In this document: in pieces, positions 17,827 through 27,561 of the stretch
Layout: each line of letters begins with the position of its first letter
Numbering within the stretch: position 1 is the stretch's first letter
NCBI GenBank assembly: GCA_002747035.1
Contig: PDRZ01000026.1
Span: 1 to 64,000, forward strand
Direction: 5' to 3'
Length of the DNA: 64,000 bases
Origin: Rhodobacterales bacterium
GTDB lineage: Bacteria; Pseudomonadota; Alphaproteobacteria; Rhodobacterales; Rhodobacteraceae
Position numbers and translations under genes: made by a program
The notes under the pieces: generated by a model
Told to the model about the DNA's origin: nothing
The model's database searches: none
The model's input: only the letters and a program-made list of their open reading frames with translations

Positions 17827-19402
17827 CCGGGTTTTTTCTGTGTTTGTGGCGGGTGTCGCGGCGGCTGTGGCTGTTGCCGGACCGGGGCGCGCACAGGAAC
17901 CGTTGTCGGCCATTGACTGGTTGAATGACCCCCTGCCGACGGTTGTCCGCCGGGTGGCACCTTCTGTGGCTCCGGGCCTGAAACCAATGGACCCGGGTCA
18001 CATTGGCCCGGAGCCCCCGGTGACCCGGTCCGCCACGGTGCCCGAGGTCAGCGTGGTGGCGTTGGATGCGGTCACGGCAAACGCTGTGGGGTTGTTACCC
18101 TCTTCGGTCACGGGTCTGCCGCGCAGCCTGTGGCAGGGCAGTCGCAGCGAGGTTGTAAACCGACAGATCGCGCGTATGGATGTGGCTCATGCGCCGGCGC
18201 TTCAGTCTTTGCTTTACACGCTTTTGTTGGCCGAAGCGGATCCCCCCGCAGGGGCGCGGACGGGGCATAGCGTTCTTGAGGCGCGGTTGCGCAAGCTGAT
18301 CGACCTTGGCGCGGTGGAACCGGCAGAGGCGCTGTTGGATCGTGCGGGGGATGTGGCGCGTGACCTGTTCCCGATCTGGTTTGACCTGGCCCTGTTGACC
18401 GGGGATGAGGACAAGGCCTGTGACGGGGTGATGGCGAAACCGCATCTGGCCCCGGATATGGCATCGCGTATTTTCTGCACCGCGCGCAAGGGGGATTGGG
18501 CGGCCGCGGCGGTGAGTTACGACACTGCGCGCGCGCTTGGTATGCTGTCCGCCGCCGAAACGCGGATGCTGGCCCTGTTCATCGACCCGGAATTGGCCGA
18601 AGGCGCGCCGGACCTGCCGCCCCCGGCAAAGATCACGCCACTGCTTTACCGGCTTTACGAGGCGGCGGGGACGCCGTTGCCAACTTCGTCCTTGCCTCTG
18701 GCTTATGCCATGGGGGATTTGCGGGGCACCTCGGGGTGGAAAGCCGAGCTGGACGCGGCCGAGCGGCTGGCGCGCACCGGGGCCCTGTCCGAAAACCGGC
18801 TGATCGAGCTTTATACGACCCGGAAACCCGCCGCCTCGGGCGGGGTGTGGGACCGGGTTGCTGCGGTTCAGAGGTTTGACGCGGCCCTGTCCGCACAGGA
18901 CGCGGCAAAGATGTCGCAAACGCTTGGCCCGGCATGGGATGCGATGAAGCGCGCAGAGTTGGCGATGGGGTTCGTGCGGCTTTATGCGGAGGCGCTTGCC
19001 AAAGTCGAGTTGGCGGGCCCTGCCGCCGGGGATGCGTTTGAAATTGCAATGCTTTCGGATCAGGCCGAAACCGAGGCGGCGAAGGTGACCGCAACAACCG
19101 GGCAGCGCGCCTTTCTTGCCGCGCTGGCGCGCGGAGTACCGGGGGAGGTGCCTGTTGACGATGCTCTGGGCCGGGCGATACAGGCCGGGTTTGCCGCCAA
19201 CGTGCCCGATCGTGTGGCGACATTGGCGCGTCAGGACCGGTTGGGCGAAGCGATCCTTTGGGCCATGGTACGCTATCGTCACGGGATGTCGGGGGACCGC
19301 CTTGGATTGCAACTGTCGCTGGCGGCGTTTCGCGCGCTTGGGTTGGAGGAGACCGCCCGCCGGGCCGCGATCCAGATGATTCTGTTGGGGCAGGCGGGGT
19401 AG
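17798..19402 (+). CDS. exported alpha-helical protein of unknown function
   Basis: I know no function. The start is a GTG at 17798: AGGAG at 17790-17794 stands at ideal distance, and the start gives a clean Sec signal peptide (basic MRSSSWTFPDR, hydrophobic VFSVFVAGVAAAVAVAG, cut after GRA). A longer ATG frame from 17723 would lack this logic. The 534-residue mature chain is rich in Ala, Leu and Glu and predicted helical, with repeated helix pairs that suggest a TPR- or Sel1-like solenoid. It lies inside a small unit: membrane peptide (29-base overlap), this gene, then xerD 5 bases later. A periplasmic role is inferred only from the signal. Confidence 0.8.
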   Translation: MRSSSWTFPDRVFSVFVAGVAAAVAVAGPGRAQEPLSAIDWLNDPLPTVVRRVAPSVAPGLKPMDPGHIGPEPPVTRSATVPEVSVVALDAVTANAVGLLPSSVTGLPRSLWQGSRSEVVNRQIARMDVAHAPALQSLLYTLLLAEADPPAGARTGHSVLEARLRKLIDLGAVEPAEALLDRAGDVARDLFPIWFDLALLTGDEDKACDGVMAKPHLAPDMASRIFCTARKGDWAAAAVSYDTARALGMLSAAETRMLALFIDPELAEGAPDLPPPAKITPLLYRLYEAAGTPLPTSSLPLAYAMGDLRGTSGWKAELDAAERLARTGALSENRLIELYTTRKPAASGGVWDRVAAVQRFDAALSAQDAAKMSQTLGPAWDAMKRAELAMGFVRLYAEALAKVELAGPAAGDAFEIAMLSDQAETEAAKVTATTGQRAFLAALARGVPGEVPVDDALGRAIQAGFAANVPDRVATLARQDRLGEAILWAMVRYRHGMSGDRLGLQLSLAAFRALGLEETARRAAIQMILLGQAG

Positions 19403-19407
19403 GGGCC

Positions 19408-20352
19408 GTGGAGAACCGTTTGAACGCCCGTTGGATTTCCACCTTTCTGGATGCCCAGTCCGCCGAGCTGGGCGCGGCCCGGAACACGGTGGCGGCCTAT
19501 GCCCGCGACCTGATGGATTTCAGCGGCTGGCTTGGCGGCAGGACGCAGGATTTCGAGGGCGCAACGCGTGAGGATATCGAGGCCTATCTGGTGTCGCTCG
19601 ACGATGCGGGCATGGCCCAGTCCACCCGGGCGCGGCGGTTGTCTGCGATCCGACAACTTTACCGGTTTGCCTTTGAAGAGGGGTGGCGCGAGGAGAATCC
19701 GGCGATTGAAATCCGGGGACCGGGGCGGGCGAAACGCCTGCCCAAAACGCTGAGCCATGACGAGGTGGATCGGTTGCTTGTCTCGGCACAGACCCACGGG
19801 CGCGAGGCGGCGCGGGTGCGTAACACCTGCCTGATGCAGTTGCTTTACGCGACGGGAATGCGGGTGACCGAGTTGGTTTCGCTTCCCGTGGCCGCCGTGC
19901 GGGGCGATCCGCAGATGATCATGGTGCGCGGCAAGGGGGACAAAGAGCGTATGGTGCCCCTGTCGCCGCCCGCGCGGCAGGCCGTGGCCGATTGGCTGGT
20001 CCAGCGGGACGCCGGGGAAGAGACGGGCAAGGCCAGGGGCAAGCCGGTGTCCCCCTTCCTGTTCCCCTCGCGCGGCAAGTCCGGGCATGTCACACGCCAC
20101 CGCTTTTACCTGTTGATCAAGGAACTGGCCGTGGCCGCAGGTGTGTCCCCCGACAAGGTCACCCCGCACACGTTACGCCACGCTTTTGCCACACATCTGT
20201 TGGCCGGGGGCGCGGACCTGCGCACGATCCAGGAGCTGTTGGGCCATGCGGATGTGTCGACCACTGAAATATATACCCATGTGCTGGACGAACGTCTGCG
20301 CGATCTTGTTCTGATGCATCACCCGATGGCGCAGAAGGGCGAAGGCTCTTGA
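19408..20352 (+). CDS. xerD: site-specific tyrosine recombinase XerD
   Basis: Resolves chromosome dimers at dif during division, with XerC and FtsK. The N-terminal SAM-like domain (about 1-95) has TVAAYARDLMDF; the catalytic domain carries ATGMRVTELVSL (first Arg), GKGDKERMVPL (Lys), HTLRHAFATHLL (His and Arg), LLGHADVSTTEIYTHV (His and the nucleophilic Tyr). The Tyr in IYTHV fits XerD. The start is GTG at 19408; 314 residues is slightly longer than E. coli XerD. It follows the exported protein gene by 5 bases, so expression is probably shared. Confidence 0.93.
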   Translation: MENRLNARWISTFLDAQSAELGAARNTVAAYARDLMDFSGWLGGRTQDFEGATREDIEAYLVSLDDAGMAQSTRARRLSAIRQLYRFAFEEGWREENPAIEIRGPGRAKRLPKTLSHDEVDRLLVSAQTHGREAARVRNTCLMQLLYATGMRVTELVSLPVAAVRGDPQMIMVRGKGDKERMVPLSPPARQAVADWLVQRDAGEETGKARGKPVSPFLFPSRGKSGHVTRHRFYLLIKELAVAAGVSPDKVTPHTLRHAFATHLLAGGADLRTIQELLGHADVSTTEIYTHVLDERLRDLVLMHHPMAQKGEGS

Positions 20353-20407
20353 ACCACGCCCCGGTCGGCCCCATAACCGGGGCAGTTACGCAGGATATGA
20401 CATAACC

Positions 20408-21715
20408 ATGGACATCACCCAGACCACGCTGGACAGCGCATTCTGGATCACCTCGGGGACGATCCTGTTCCTGTTGATCCTTTCCGGGTTCTTTTCGGGC
20501 AGTGAAACCGCGTTGACGGCGGCGTCACGGGGCAAGCTGCGCGCGCGCGCGGACAAGGGCGAGCGGGGCGCGGGCCGGGCCCTTGAGATCACCGAGGACA
20601 ATGAGCGGCTGATCGGGTCGGTCCTGTTGGGCAACAACCTTGTCAACATCCTTGCCACATCCCTGGCCACCGCGTTGTTCACGCGGGTGTTGGGGGAAAG
20701 CGGGGTGGCGCTGGCCACTCTGGTCATGACCCTGCTGGTCCTGATCTTTGCCGAGGTGTTGCCCAAGACCTATGCCATCACCAATGCCGAGGCCGCGGCC
20801 AGCCTTGTGTCGCGCCCGATCCAGATCGTGGTGACGATCTTTGCCCCGATCGTCAGCGCGGTCCGCTGGCTGGTACGGGCGATTTTGCGGGTGTTCGGGG
20901 TGGAAACCGATCCTGACTGCCACGTGTTGGCGGTGCGCGAAGAAATCGCCGGGGCCATATCGCTTGGCCATTCCGAGGGGATCGTGGAAAAGGAAGACCG
21001 CGACCGGATTCTTGGCGCTCTGGACCTTGGGGATCGCGTGGTGGAGGAGATCATGCTGCACCGTTCGGGCATCGAGATGATCGACGCCGACACCGACCCC
21101 GAGGCGATTCTGGGACAATGTCTGAAAAGCAACCACACGCGGTTGCCGGTGTTCCGGGATGACCCGGACAATATTATCGGCGTGGTTCATGCCAAGGACC
21201 TGTTGCGCGCGATGTACAAGCTTGCCTTTGGCGGCAACGGGTCAAGGGCACGGTTGCAGAAATTCGACGTGGCCAAGGTGGCGATGAAACCCTATTTCGT
21301 GCCCGAAACCACCACTCTGGATGACCAGATGCGGCAATTCCTGCGCCGTCGCACGCATTTTGCGTTGGTGGTGGATGAATATGGCACCTTGCAGGGGTTG
21401 ATTACACTGGAAGATATTCTGGAAGAGATCGTCGGGGAAATCACCGATGAATTCGATCCCGATGCCGAACAGGAAATCCGTAAATCCGAAGATGGGCAGT
21501 TTTTTATCGACGGGGCGATGACGATCCGCGATCTGAACCGCGCCACGGACTGGGCTTTGCCGGACGAACATGCCAACACCGTGGCCGGGTTGGTGATCCA
21601 CGAGGCGCAGATGATCCCGACCGTTGGGCAGGTGTTTGCCTTTTACGGGTTCCGCTTTGAGGTGACCGAAAAAGAGGCCAACCGGATCAGCCAGTTGAAA
21701 ATCCGCCCGTTGTAA
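20408..21715 (+). CDS. HlyC/CorC-family membrane protein with CBS domains
   Basis: Inner-membrane protein of the CNNM/CorC family, linked to Mg2+/Co2+ homeostasis. Residues about 10-190 form the DUF21 membrane domain (LLILSGFFSGSETALTAASRGKL core), about 205-330 two CBS domains (ILGQCLKSNHTRLPVF, FALVVDEYGTLQGLITLEDILEE), and about 345-430 the CorC_HlyC domain (DGAMTIRDLNRATDW). Length 435 is normal. It is transcribed alone after xerD, 55 bases downstream, and its stop is followed by the palindromic repeat array. Confidence 0.92.
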   Translation: MDITQTTLDSAFWITSGTILFLLILSGFFSGSETALTAASRGKLRARADKGERGAGRALEITEDNERLIGSVLLGNNLVNILATSLATALFTRVLGESGVALATLVMTLLVLIFAEVLPKTYAITNAEAAASLVSRPIQIVVTIFAPIVSAVRWLVRAILRVFGVETDPDCHVLAVREEIAGAISLGHSEGIVEKEDRDRILGALDLGDRVVEEIMLHRSGIEMIDADTDPEAILGQCLKSNHTRLPVFRDDPDNIIGVVHAKDLLRAMYKLAFGGNGSRARLQKFDVAKVAMKPYFVPETTTLDDQMRQFLRRRTHFALVVDEYGTLQGLITLEDILEEIVGEITDEFDPDAEQEIRKSEDGQFFIDGAMTIRDLNRATDWALPDEHANTVAGLVIHEAQMIPTVGQVFAFYGFRFEVTEKEANRISQLKIRPL

Positions 21716-21768
21716 GGGGCCGTGGGCGCTGCGTGTGGCAAAGCGCCGCCCAGCGCCTTTTCCGCGCA

Positions 21769-21879
21769 GCGTTTCCACATCATGCTGTGTCAACGTAATG
21801 CGGAAACGCAGCGTGTCATTTATGTGTTTCGCGCGTCCTGCCAAAAACCCGTGATTCAGGTTTTTGGCAGGACGCTTTA
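21769..21879. repeat. palindromic repeat mosaic, copy A (modules Z and Y)
   Basis: Module Z (21769-21809) has arms GCGTTTCC and GGAAACGC around CACATCATGCTGTG. Module Y (21817-21879) contains a perfect 17-bp stem, GCGTCCTGCCAAAAACC (21833-21849) against its complement at 21859-21875, with a 9-base loop. Module Y recurs almost unchanged at 31404 and 50588; Z recurs at 50721. The copy lies between two convergent genes. Its final TTA (21877-21879) is the stop codon of the minus-strand peptidase remnant. Confidence 0.85.
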
Positions 21880-23873
21880 GGGAAACAGATACCGCGCGCC
21901 GATCTCGACGTAATCGAACCCGCCTGACCGCCCGCCCAGATGGGTGGCGAGGAACTCTTCCAGGCTGCGGAAAAACCGGACTCTGGTTTGCCAGCGGTGC
22001 CAGCCATGGCCTTCGCGTTCATAATAATGAACCTCGTGAACTTTGCCCAGCTCGGCCAGCCGCCGGGCCATGCGTTCAGTGTCGGCCCGATCCACGACCC
22101 GGTCGTTGATCCCATGGGCCAAAAACACCGGAGCCACGATGTTTTCCACGTGGTTGATCGGGGAATAGCTACGCATCTCAGCGCGGTCTTCGGGGTTGTC
22201 CGGGTCGCCAATCACCTAGGTCCATTCGGTTTTATCCGCCCCCCAGAAATGCGGCGCATTGACGGTTTGATGCTCCAGATCCATGACCCCGATCCAGGAG
22301 AGACCAGCGGCATAGGTGTCGGGATCGCGGGCCAGCCCCATCATCGCCGAATAGCCGCCAAAGCTTCCGCCCATGATCGCCACCTTGTCGGGATCGGCAA
22401 TGCCCCGGGCCACCGTCCAGCGCACCGCATCCTGAATGTCATCCTGCATGGCACGGCCATATTGGCGATCTCCGGCACGTTGAAAGCTGCGGCCATGGCC
22501 GGTTGAACCGCGATAATTCACCCGCAATACGGCATACCCTCGGTTGGCAAGGAACTGAGTATAAAGCCCGAAATGCCAATCGTCACGCGACGCAGGGCCG
22601 CCATGGATCAGCGCCACCATCGGGCCGGGGCCGGTCACGCCATTGGGGCGGGTGACAAGAATGGGAATCCGAAGCCCGTCACGGGCGGGAATTTCATGGT
22701 ATTCCGTTTCAGCGAATTTTTCGGAATGGCGGGTTAGATCCTCGGCGCCGATCCAATCAATCCGCCCCGTTGTCAGATCAACAAGCGCATAACGCCAGCC
22801 ATCTTCCTGCGAATTGATGGCAAGGGTCAGCAAGCGGCCATCGCGGGTGCGGGACAGGATGTTCATGTTGAAGGGTTTGGGAATACCGCCCAGCGTATCC
22901 ACGAGTTTCTGACCCAGCGGCGTAAGCGGTTTGAGGTCTGGATAGCCGCCCCCAGCACCACGATGTCTATCTGGCGGCTGTTGGGTTTGATTTCATAGGC
23001 GCGCACCACGCTGCGGGTGGGGTGTTCATAGATCAGGGTTTTGGTGCCTTGGGCCAGATCATAATCAAAGATCGCGGTATGTTCGCGGCCAAGGTTGCTT
23101 ATGGCTGTGGCGTGGCCATCATCGCGTGGGGCATTGATCCAGAAATAGTCCTGAGAGGTTGTGTTTTCGAACGTGGTCCATCCGGCGTCATCGGCGTCGG
23201 CATCATATTGCATCTCGAATTGGCCCGGGCCGGTGCGCAAGGCGCGAAGTGTGATCTCGCCCTGTGAACCGGGCAACCAGAATTCGACATTTCCGGGGTT
23301 CTTGCGCAACAGGGTTTTGCCATGCCCGTCCGTGTCAATGGTGTAAATATCCGCAAATTCGCGCGAGCGATCAAAGCTGCGCAGGATCACGGGATCATCG
23401 GCATGGTTTGGCGTTGTGACAAAGTGATAGTTGCGAAACCCGCGCGGGGTCACTTCGGTCCAGTTGGCGGTGACATCGCGGGCGTCGATCCGCCAGTCAG
23501 ACCAGCGATTGTCGCTATAGTGGGTCAGGATCAGGGCGTTGTCATCATAACTCCAGCGGTGTCTGGCGGATTGCCCTTCAGAGGGGCGGATCACCTGAAC
23601 CGGGCCGCCGGAGCGTTTGCGGATGTTGAGCACGGTGTCGGTGCCTTCGACGCTCCACCAGCTGAGCCATGTGCCATTTGCCGAGAGCGAATAGCCCCAT
23701 TTGTTGCTGCGGTTGGCCCAGAAATCGCGCAGAGGGATCAGCGGGGCAAGGTCGGAGGAGGTCAGCGTGGGATGGGTGGGGCCGCGATCACGCGCCAGCC
23801 AAAGATAGCTGCCCGCGGCAGCGAGCCCCGTAACAAGAAGGCCAAGGCCCAGAAATTTCAGAACTCGTTTCAT
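21877..23873 (-). pseudogene. broken S9 family prolyl-oligopeptidase-like peptidase
   Basis: One ancestral gene of about 660 codons is split in three. The first part (start 23873) has an N-terminal membrane anchor (RVLKFLGLGLLVTGLAAAG) and beta-propeller-like segments. Near 22949-22953, a run of five C on the plus strand, the frame shifts: frame 1 ends in unrelated residues, while another frame continues with GGYPDLKPLTPLGQKLVDTLGG. The second part carries the nucleophile elbow GGSFGGYS. It stops at an in-frame TAG (22216-22218), after which the same frame goes on with VIGDPDNPEDRAEM and the catalytic Asp (NDRVVD) and His (GHGWH) regions. Thus any truncated product lacks the full Ser-Asp-His triad. 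Two independent lesions argue for real decay, though a sequencing error in the C5 tract is possible. Confidence 0.8.
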
Positions 23874-23963
23874 CGCGCGTACCTGTTTGAACGTTACAGG
23901 TTTGAATGTGTGCGAAGATGGACCCGACGGCAACCTATGGCTGGGCCGCCGCCGGGGGGTGTG

Positions 23964-25217
23964 TTAGTCGGCCAGCTTCACCAACGCATGGCGTTTTCTA
24001 CCAGCCGACAGTTTGATGGGAGAGGACAGTGCGGCGGCGTCAAGCATCATCCCTGCATCGGTGAGCGGCGCGTCGTCGATCCGAGCACCGTTTTCAGCGA
24101 TCAGGCGCTTGGCCTCTTTCCCCGATTTAGCAAGCCCGGATTTCACGATCAGTTGCACGATGGAAATCCCATCGCCCAGATCCGCAGCAGAGAGGTCCAG
24201 CGTGGGCAGGTCATCCCCGACGCCGCCCTTTTCGAACACCTCGCGCGCGGTGGCTTCGGCGGCTTTGGCCGCGTCGGCCCCATGCAGAAGGGTTGTCACC
24301 TCGTTGGCGAGCATGATCTTGGCCTCGTTGATCTCGGCCCCCTCAAGCGCGCCAAGGCGGTCGCATTCGTCCAGCGGCAATTCGGTATAGAGTTTCAGGA
24401 ACCGGCCCGTATCCGCATCTGTGGTGTTGCGCCAGAACTGCCAGAACTCATAAGAGCTGAGCATTTCATTGTTCAGCCAGACCGCGCCATCCAGGCTTTT
24501 GCCCATCTTTTTGCCATCGGACGTGGTCAGAAGCGGAGAGGTCAGCCCATAGATTTCATTGTCCAGCACCCGGCGGGTCAGGTCGATCCCATTGACGATA
24601 TTGCCCCATTGATCGCTGCCGCCCATTTGCAGAAGACAGCCATAGCGGCGGTTCAGCTCGAGGAAGTCATAGGCCTGTAAGATCATGTAGTTGAATTCGA
24701 GGAAGGACAGGGATTGTTCCCGGTCCAGCCGCGATTTCACCGATTCAAAGCTGAGCATCCGGTTGACCGAAAAATGCCGCCCGATGTCGCGCAGGAAATC
24801 GAGGTAATTGAGATCATCGAGCCATTCGGCATTGTTGATCATCAAAGCCCCCGTCGGCCCGTCATTGTAATCCACATAGGCCGCGAACACCTTCTGGATG
24901 CCCGCGATATTGGCGTCGATCTGCTCAGGGGTCAGCAGCGGACGTTCATCGGCACGGAAAGAAGGATCGCCGACCTTGGTCGTGCCGCCGCCCATCAAAG
25001 TGATCGGTTTATGCCCGGTCTTTTGCAGCCAGCGCAGCATCATGATCTGGATCAGCGACCCGACATGCAGCGATTTTGCGGTGGCGTCAAATCCGATATA
25101 GGCCGGGACCACCCCTTTGGTCATCGCCTCATCAAGGCTTTGATAATCGGTGCAGTCGGCCACGAAGCCGCGTTCCATCATGACACGCATGAAGTCCGAT
25201 TTGGGGTGGTAGGTCAT
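23964..25217 (-). CDS. tyrS: tyrosyl-tRNA synthetase
   Basis: Class I synthetase that charges tRNA-Tyr. The 417-residue protein shows the HIGH-like motif as KSLHVGSL in the N-terminal Rossmann domain, the KMSKS-like loop as KKMGKS (in [15 protein letters not shown]), and the C-terminal S4 RNA-binding domain ([20 protein letters not shown]). The start is ATG at 25217 ([10 protein letters not shown]); a longer frame to 25268 is read into the divergent promoter region. Divergent from anmK with about 60 bases between, which must hold both promoters. Confidence 0.96.
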   Translation of the reverse strand: MTYHPKSDFMRVMMERGFVADCTDYQSLDEAMTKGVVPAYIGFDATAKSLHVGSLIQIMMLRWLQKTGHKPITLMGGGTTKVGDPSFRADERPLLTPEQIDANIAGIQKVFAAYVDYNDGPTGALMINNAEWLDDLNYLDFLRDIGRHFSVNRMLSFESVKSRLDREQSLSFLEFNYMILQAYDFLELNRRYGCLLQMGGSDQWGNIVNGIDLTRRVLDNEIYGLTSPLLTTSDGKKMGKSLDGAVWLNNEMLSSYEFWQFWRNTTDADTGRFLKLYTELPLDECDRLGALEGAEINEAKIMLANEVTTLLHGADAAKAAEATAREVFEKGGVGDDLPTLDLSAADLGDGISIVQLIVKSGLAKSGKEAKRLIAENGARIDDAPLTDAGMMLDAAALSSPIKLSAGRKRHALVKLAD

Positions 25218-25279
25218 GGCATGTTTCCCGTACTGTTTGCGCGGCTTGTATAGGGTGCGAACGGGCAAAGGAAAAGGCT

Positions 25280-26383
25280 ATGTTGAAGGGCAGAACGTTC
25301 AAAACCTTGGGCGCGATGAGCGGAACCTCGTTGGACGGGGTGGATGTGGCCATGGTTGAAACCGATGGCGAGTCGATTTCCGGGTTTGGCGAAAGCCTGT
25401 ATCGCCCCTATTCCGACGCGGAGCGCGCGGTGCTGCGCGCCGCTCTTGGCCGGTGGCCGGGCGAGGATGTGGCAGACGCGCAAAATGTGATCGAGGCCGC
25501 GCATGTGGAGGCATTGGGCGGGATCAAGGGGGCCGGGCTGATCGGGTTTCACGGTCAGACCCTGGCCCATGATCCGCGCGGGCGGGGCACGCACCAGATC
25601 GGAGACGGGAGCGTGTTGGCCGACGCCTTGCAGATCCCCGTGGTCTGGGATTTTCGCAGCGCGGATGTGGAGATGGGCGGCGAAGGAGCGCCACTGGCCC
25701 CGTTTTTCCATTTCGCCTGTGCCAAATGGATGGGGGCGGAAACGCCTGTGGCATTTCTGAACCTTGGCGGGGTGGGGAATATCACCTGGGTGGACCCGAC
25801 GAAGGCGCGACCCGAAGACGAGGGCGCCTTGCTGGCCTTTGACACCGGTCCGGCCAACGCGCCAATCAATGATCTGGTGCAGGCGCGGTGCGGCGTGCCC
25901 TTTGACAGGGACGGAGCGATTGCCAGCGGGGGCAAGGTCGAGGACGGCGCGTTGGAGCTTTTTCTTGAGGACCCCTATTTCTTTCGCATCCCGCCCAAAT
26001 CGCTGGACCGGGATGCGTTTTCCGAAATGATCGGATTGGTGCGCGAATTGAATGACACGGACGCGGCGGCCACGTTGACGGCCATGTCGGCGGCGGCGGT
26101 GATGCGGGCGATGGAGCATTGTCCCTCGCGGCCCTCCCAGGTGTTGGTCACCGGGGGCGGGCGGCACAACCCGGTCATGATGCAAATGCTGCGCGCCGCG
26201 CTGGATTGCCCGGTGGAACCGGTGGAAAGCGTCGGGCTGGATGGCGATATGCTTGAGGCGCAGGCCTTTGCCTTTCTCGCCGTGCGTGTGGCGCGGGGGT
26301 TGCCGACATCGTGCCCCGGCACCACCGGTGTGCGCGCCGCGATTGGCGGCGGGGTCGTAAGCTATCCGGCGGCGGACGGGTAA
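25280..26383 (+). CDS. anmK: anhydro-N-acetylmuramic acid kinase
   Basis: Phosphorylates and opens 1,6-anhydro-MurNAc released in peptidoglycan turnover, feeding it back as MurNAc-6-phosphate. The 367-residue protein of the ASKHA fold has the ATP-binding [14 protein letters not shown] (residues 11-24), [12 protein letters not shown], and [13 protein letters not shown] blocks, all characteristic. It is divergent from tyrS and converges with the radical SAM gene 27 bases away, across a GGTCC/GGATCC hairpin. Confidence 0.95.
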   Translation: MLKGRTFKTLGAMSGTSLDGVDVAMVETDGESISGFGESLYRPYSDAERAVLRAALGRWPGEDVADAQNVIEAAHVEALGGIKGAGLIGFHGQTLAHDPRGRGTHQIGDGSVLADALQIPVVWDFRSADVEMGGEGAPLAPFFHFACAKWMGAETPVAFLNLGGVGNITWVDPTKARPEDEGALLAFDTGPANAPINDLVQARCGVPFDRDGAIASGGKVEDGALELFLEDPYFFRIPPKSLDRDAFSEMIGLVRELNDTDAAATLTAMSAAAVMRAMEHCPSRPSQVLVTGGGRHNPVMMQMLRAALDCPVEPVESVGLDGDMLEAQAFAFLAVRVARGLPTSCPGTTGVRAAIGGGVVSYPAADG

Positions 26384-26409
26384 AGGCCGGGTCCGTTGGC
26401 AGGATCCGG

Positions 26410-27360
26410 TTACGCGGAACAGGAGGCCCCGCCCAGCACACAGAATTTGGCGCAATGGGGGTGGTTGAGCTGTACCGGTTGCTCGGCCTCTTCCAGAGAT
26501 TCACCCAGTTCAAAAGCCTTGTCATAGGCCAGAAGGGTGCAGGCCAGAACAGTGGGACGCGCGGCCCCCTTGCGTTTGACCACCATGCGCGAACTGGAAC
26601 ACATCACGTCATCGGGGGATTTGCCAAGGATGCCCCAACAGGCGGTGGTGATCTCGGGTACCTCGACGCTCATGTCCATTTCGGGAAACAACACGGTCTG
26701 GCCGGGATTGTCCGCGTCGATGTCGAACCGGTGTTCGGCAAAAAGCGCGGCGAAACCGGCGCGGCTGTCGGGGTCGGATTCCCCAAACGAGGTACGCCCG
26801 GCCACGGCCATGGCCACCCCGGCGTCGCGCAGCCACTGCATCCCCTGCAGGGTGATGTCGAAACTGCCGCTGCCACGCTCTTCGTCATGGCGCGCGCGGG
26901 AGTGATGGTCCAGAGATATGCGGAAGGTCAGCTTGCCCGGATAGGCGGCATTCAGTTCTTCGATTCCCGCCAAAAGGCGTTTGCGCATCATCGGGCGCAT
27001 GGCATTGGTCAGGACCAGAACCTCGAACCCGGCCTGTAACGACACGCGCAGGATGTCGATGATATTGGGGTTCATGAACGGTTCGCCCCCGGTAAACCCG
27101 ATTTCACGGATCGGCCAATTGCGCGCGGCGATCTGGGTCAGGAACTCCTGAACCTCCTCCGCAGTGAGATAGACCAGCGCGTCATTGGTGGGAGAGCTGT
27201 CGATATAGCAATTGGCACAGGTGATATTGCACAGCGTACCGGTGTTGAACCACAGGGTTTCGGGGTGGGTCAGGGCAACCTCGGCGCGGGTCTGGCCATC
27301 AGCGGTGACAAACGGGTCGGCAAATTTTCCCTTGTTGGCCTCGGTCACTTGATCTTTCAT
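26410..27360 (-). CDS. radical SAM protein of unknown specificity
   Basis: A 316-residue radical SAM enzyme. The CNITCANC motif (residues 43-50) has the C-x3-C-x2-C spacing that binds the 4Fe-4S cluster used to cleave S-adenosylmethionine; GFTGGEPFMNPN (about 88-99) is the GGEP motif. The chain ends in a cysteine-rich tail (CAKFCVLGGASCSA), which may bind a second cluster. No SPASM-domain pattern is obvious. It is transcribed toward anmK and away from zwf, with the possible LacI-type operator at 27403 in between. It has no adjacent precursor peptide, so a peptide-modifying role is not supported; other roles such as coenzyme or tRNA modification cannot be judged. Confidence 0.85.
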   Translation of the reverse strand: MKDQVTEANKGKFADPFVTADGQTRAEVALTHPETLWFNTGTLCNITCANCYIDSSPTNDALVYLTAEEVQEFLTQIAARNWPIREIGFTGGEPFMNPNIIDILRVSLQAGFEVLVLTNAMRPMMRKRLLAGIEELNAAYPGKLTFRISLDHHSRARHDEERGSGSFDITLQGMQWLRDAGVAMAVAGRTSFGESDPDSRAGFAALFAEHRFDIDADNPGQTVLFPEMDMSVEVPEITTACWGILGKSPDDVMCSSSRMVVKRKGAARPTVLACTLLAYDKAFELGESLEEAEQPVQLNHPHCAKFCVLGGASCSA

Positions 27361-27402
27361 GGTATACTCGCGCTTCTACCCATTGTTTTTTCCTAGCTAA
27401 CT

Positions 27403-27414
27403 GCTAACGCTAGC
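27403..27414. promoter_or_regulatory. possible LacI-type operator between the radical SAM gene and zwf
   Basis: GCTAACGCTAGC has half-sites GCTA/TAGC around an ACGC centre, which is the style of LacI/GalR-family operators. A second copy of GCTAAC lies just before it (27396-27401). Direct repeats GATCGACCG occur twice from 27452. The position, between a minus-strand gene and zwf, would suit a carbon-control regulator. No regulator gene is in the window. Confidence 0.35.
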
Positions 27415-27561
27415 GAGGAAAAGGGACAGCGGGGCGACTGACAGTTTTGTGATCGACCGGATCGACCGCATCGACGGTCATGTGGGAACGGCGAGGGTCC
27501 CGGAAGCTTACTGTCCGTGCAAAACGGGGTCGAAACAAGGTTAACAGAAGGGGCCAGGCCA

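Noticed and set aside
22940-22960. Programmed frameshift in the S9 peptidase
   Set aside because: A homopolymer without a slippery heptamer or downstream structure, and a second lesion (TAG) lies further on, so decay or sequencing error is more likely.
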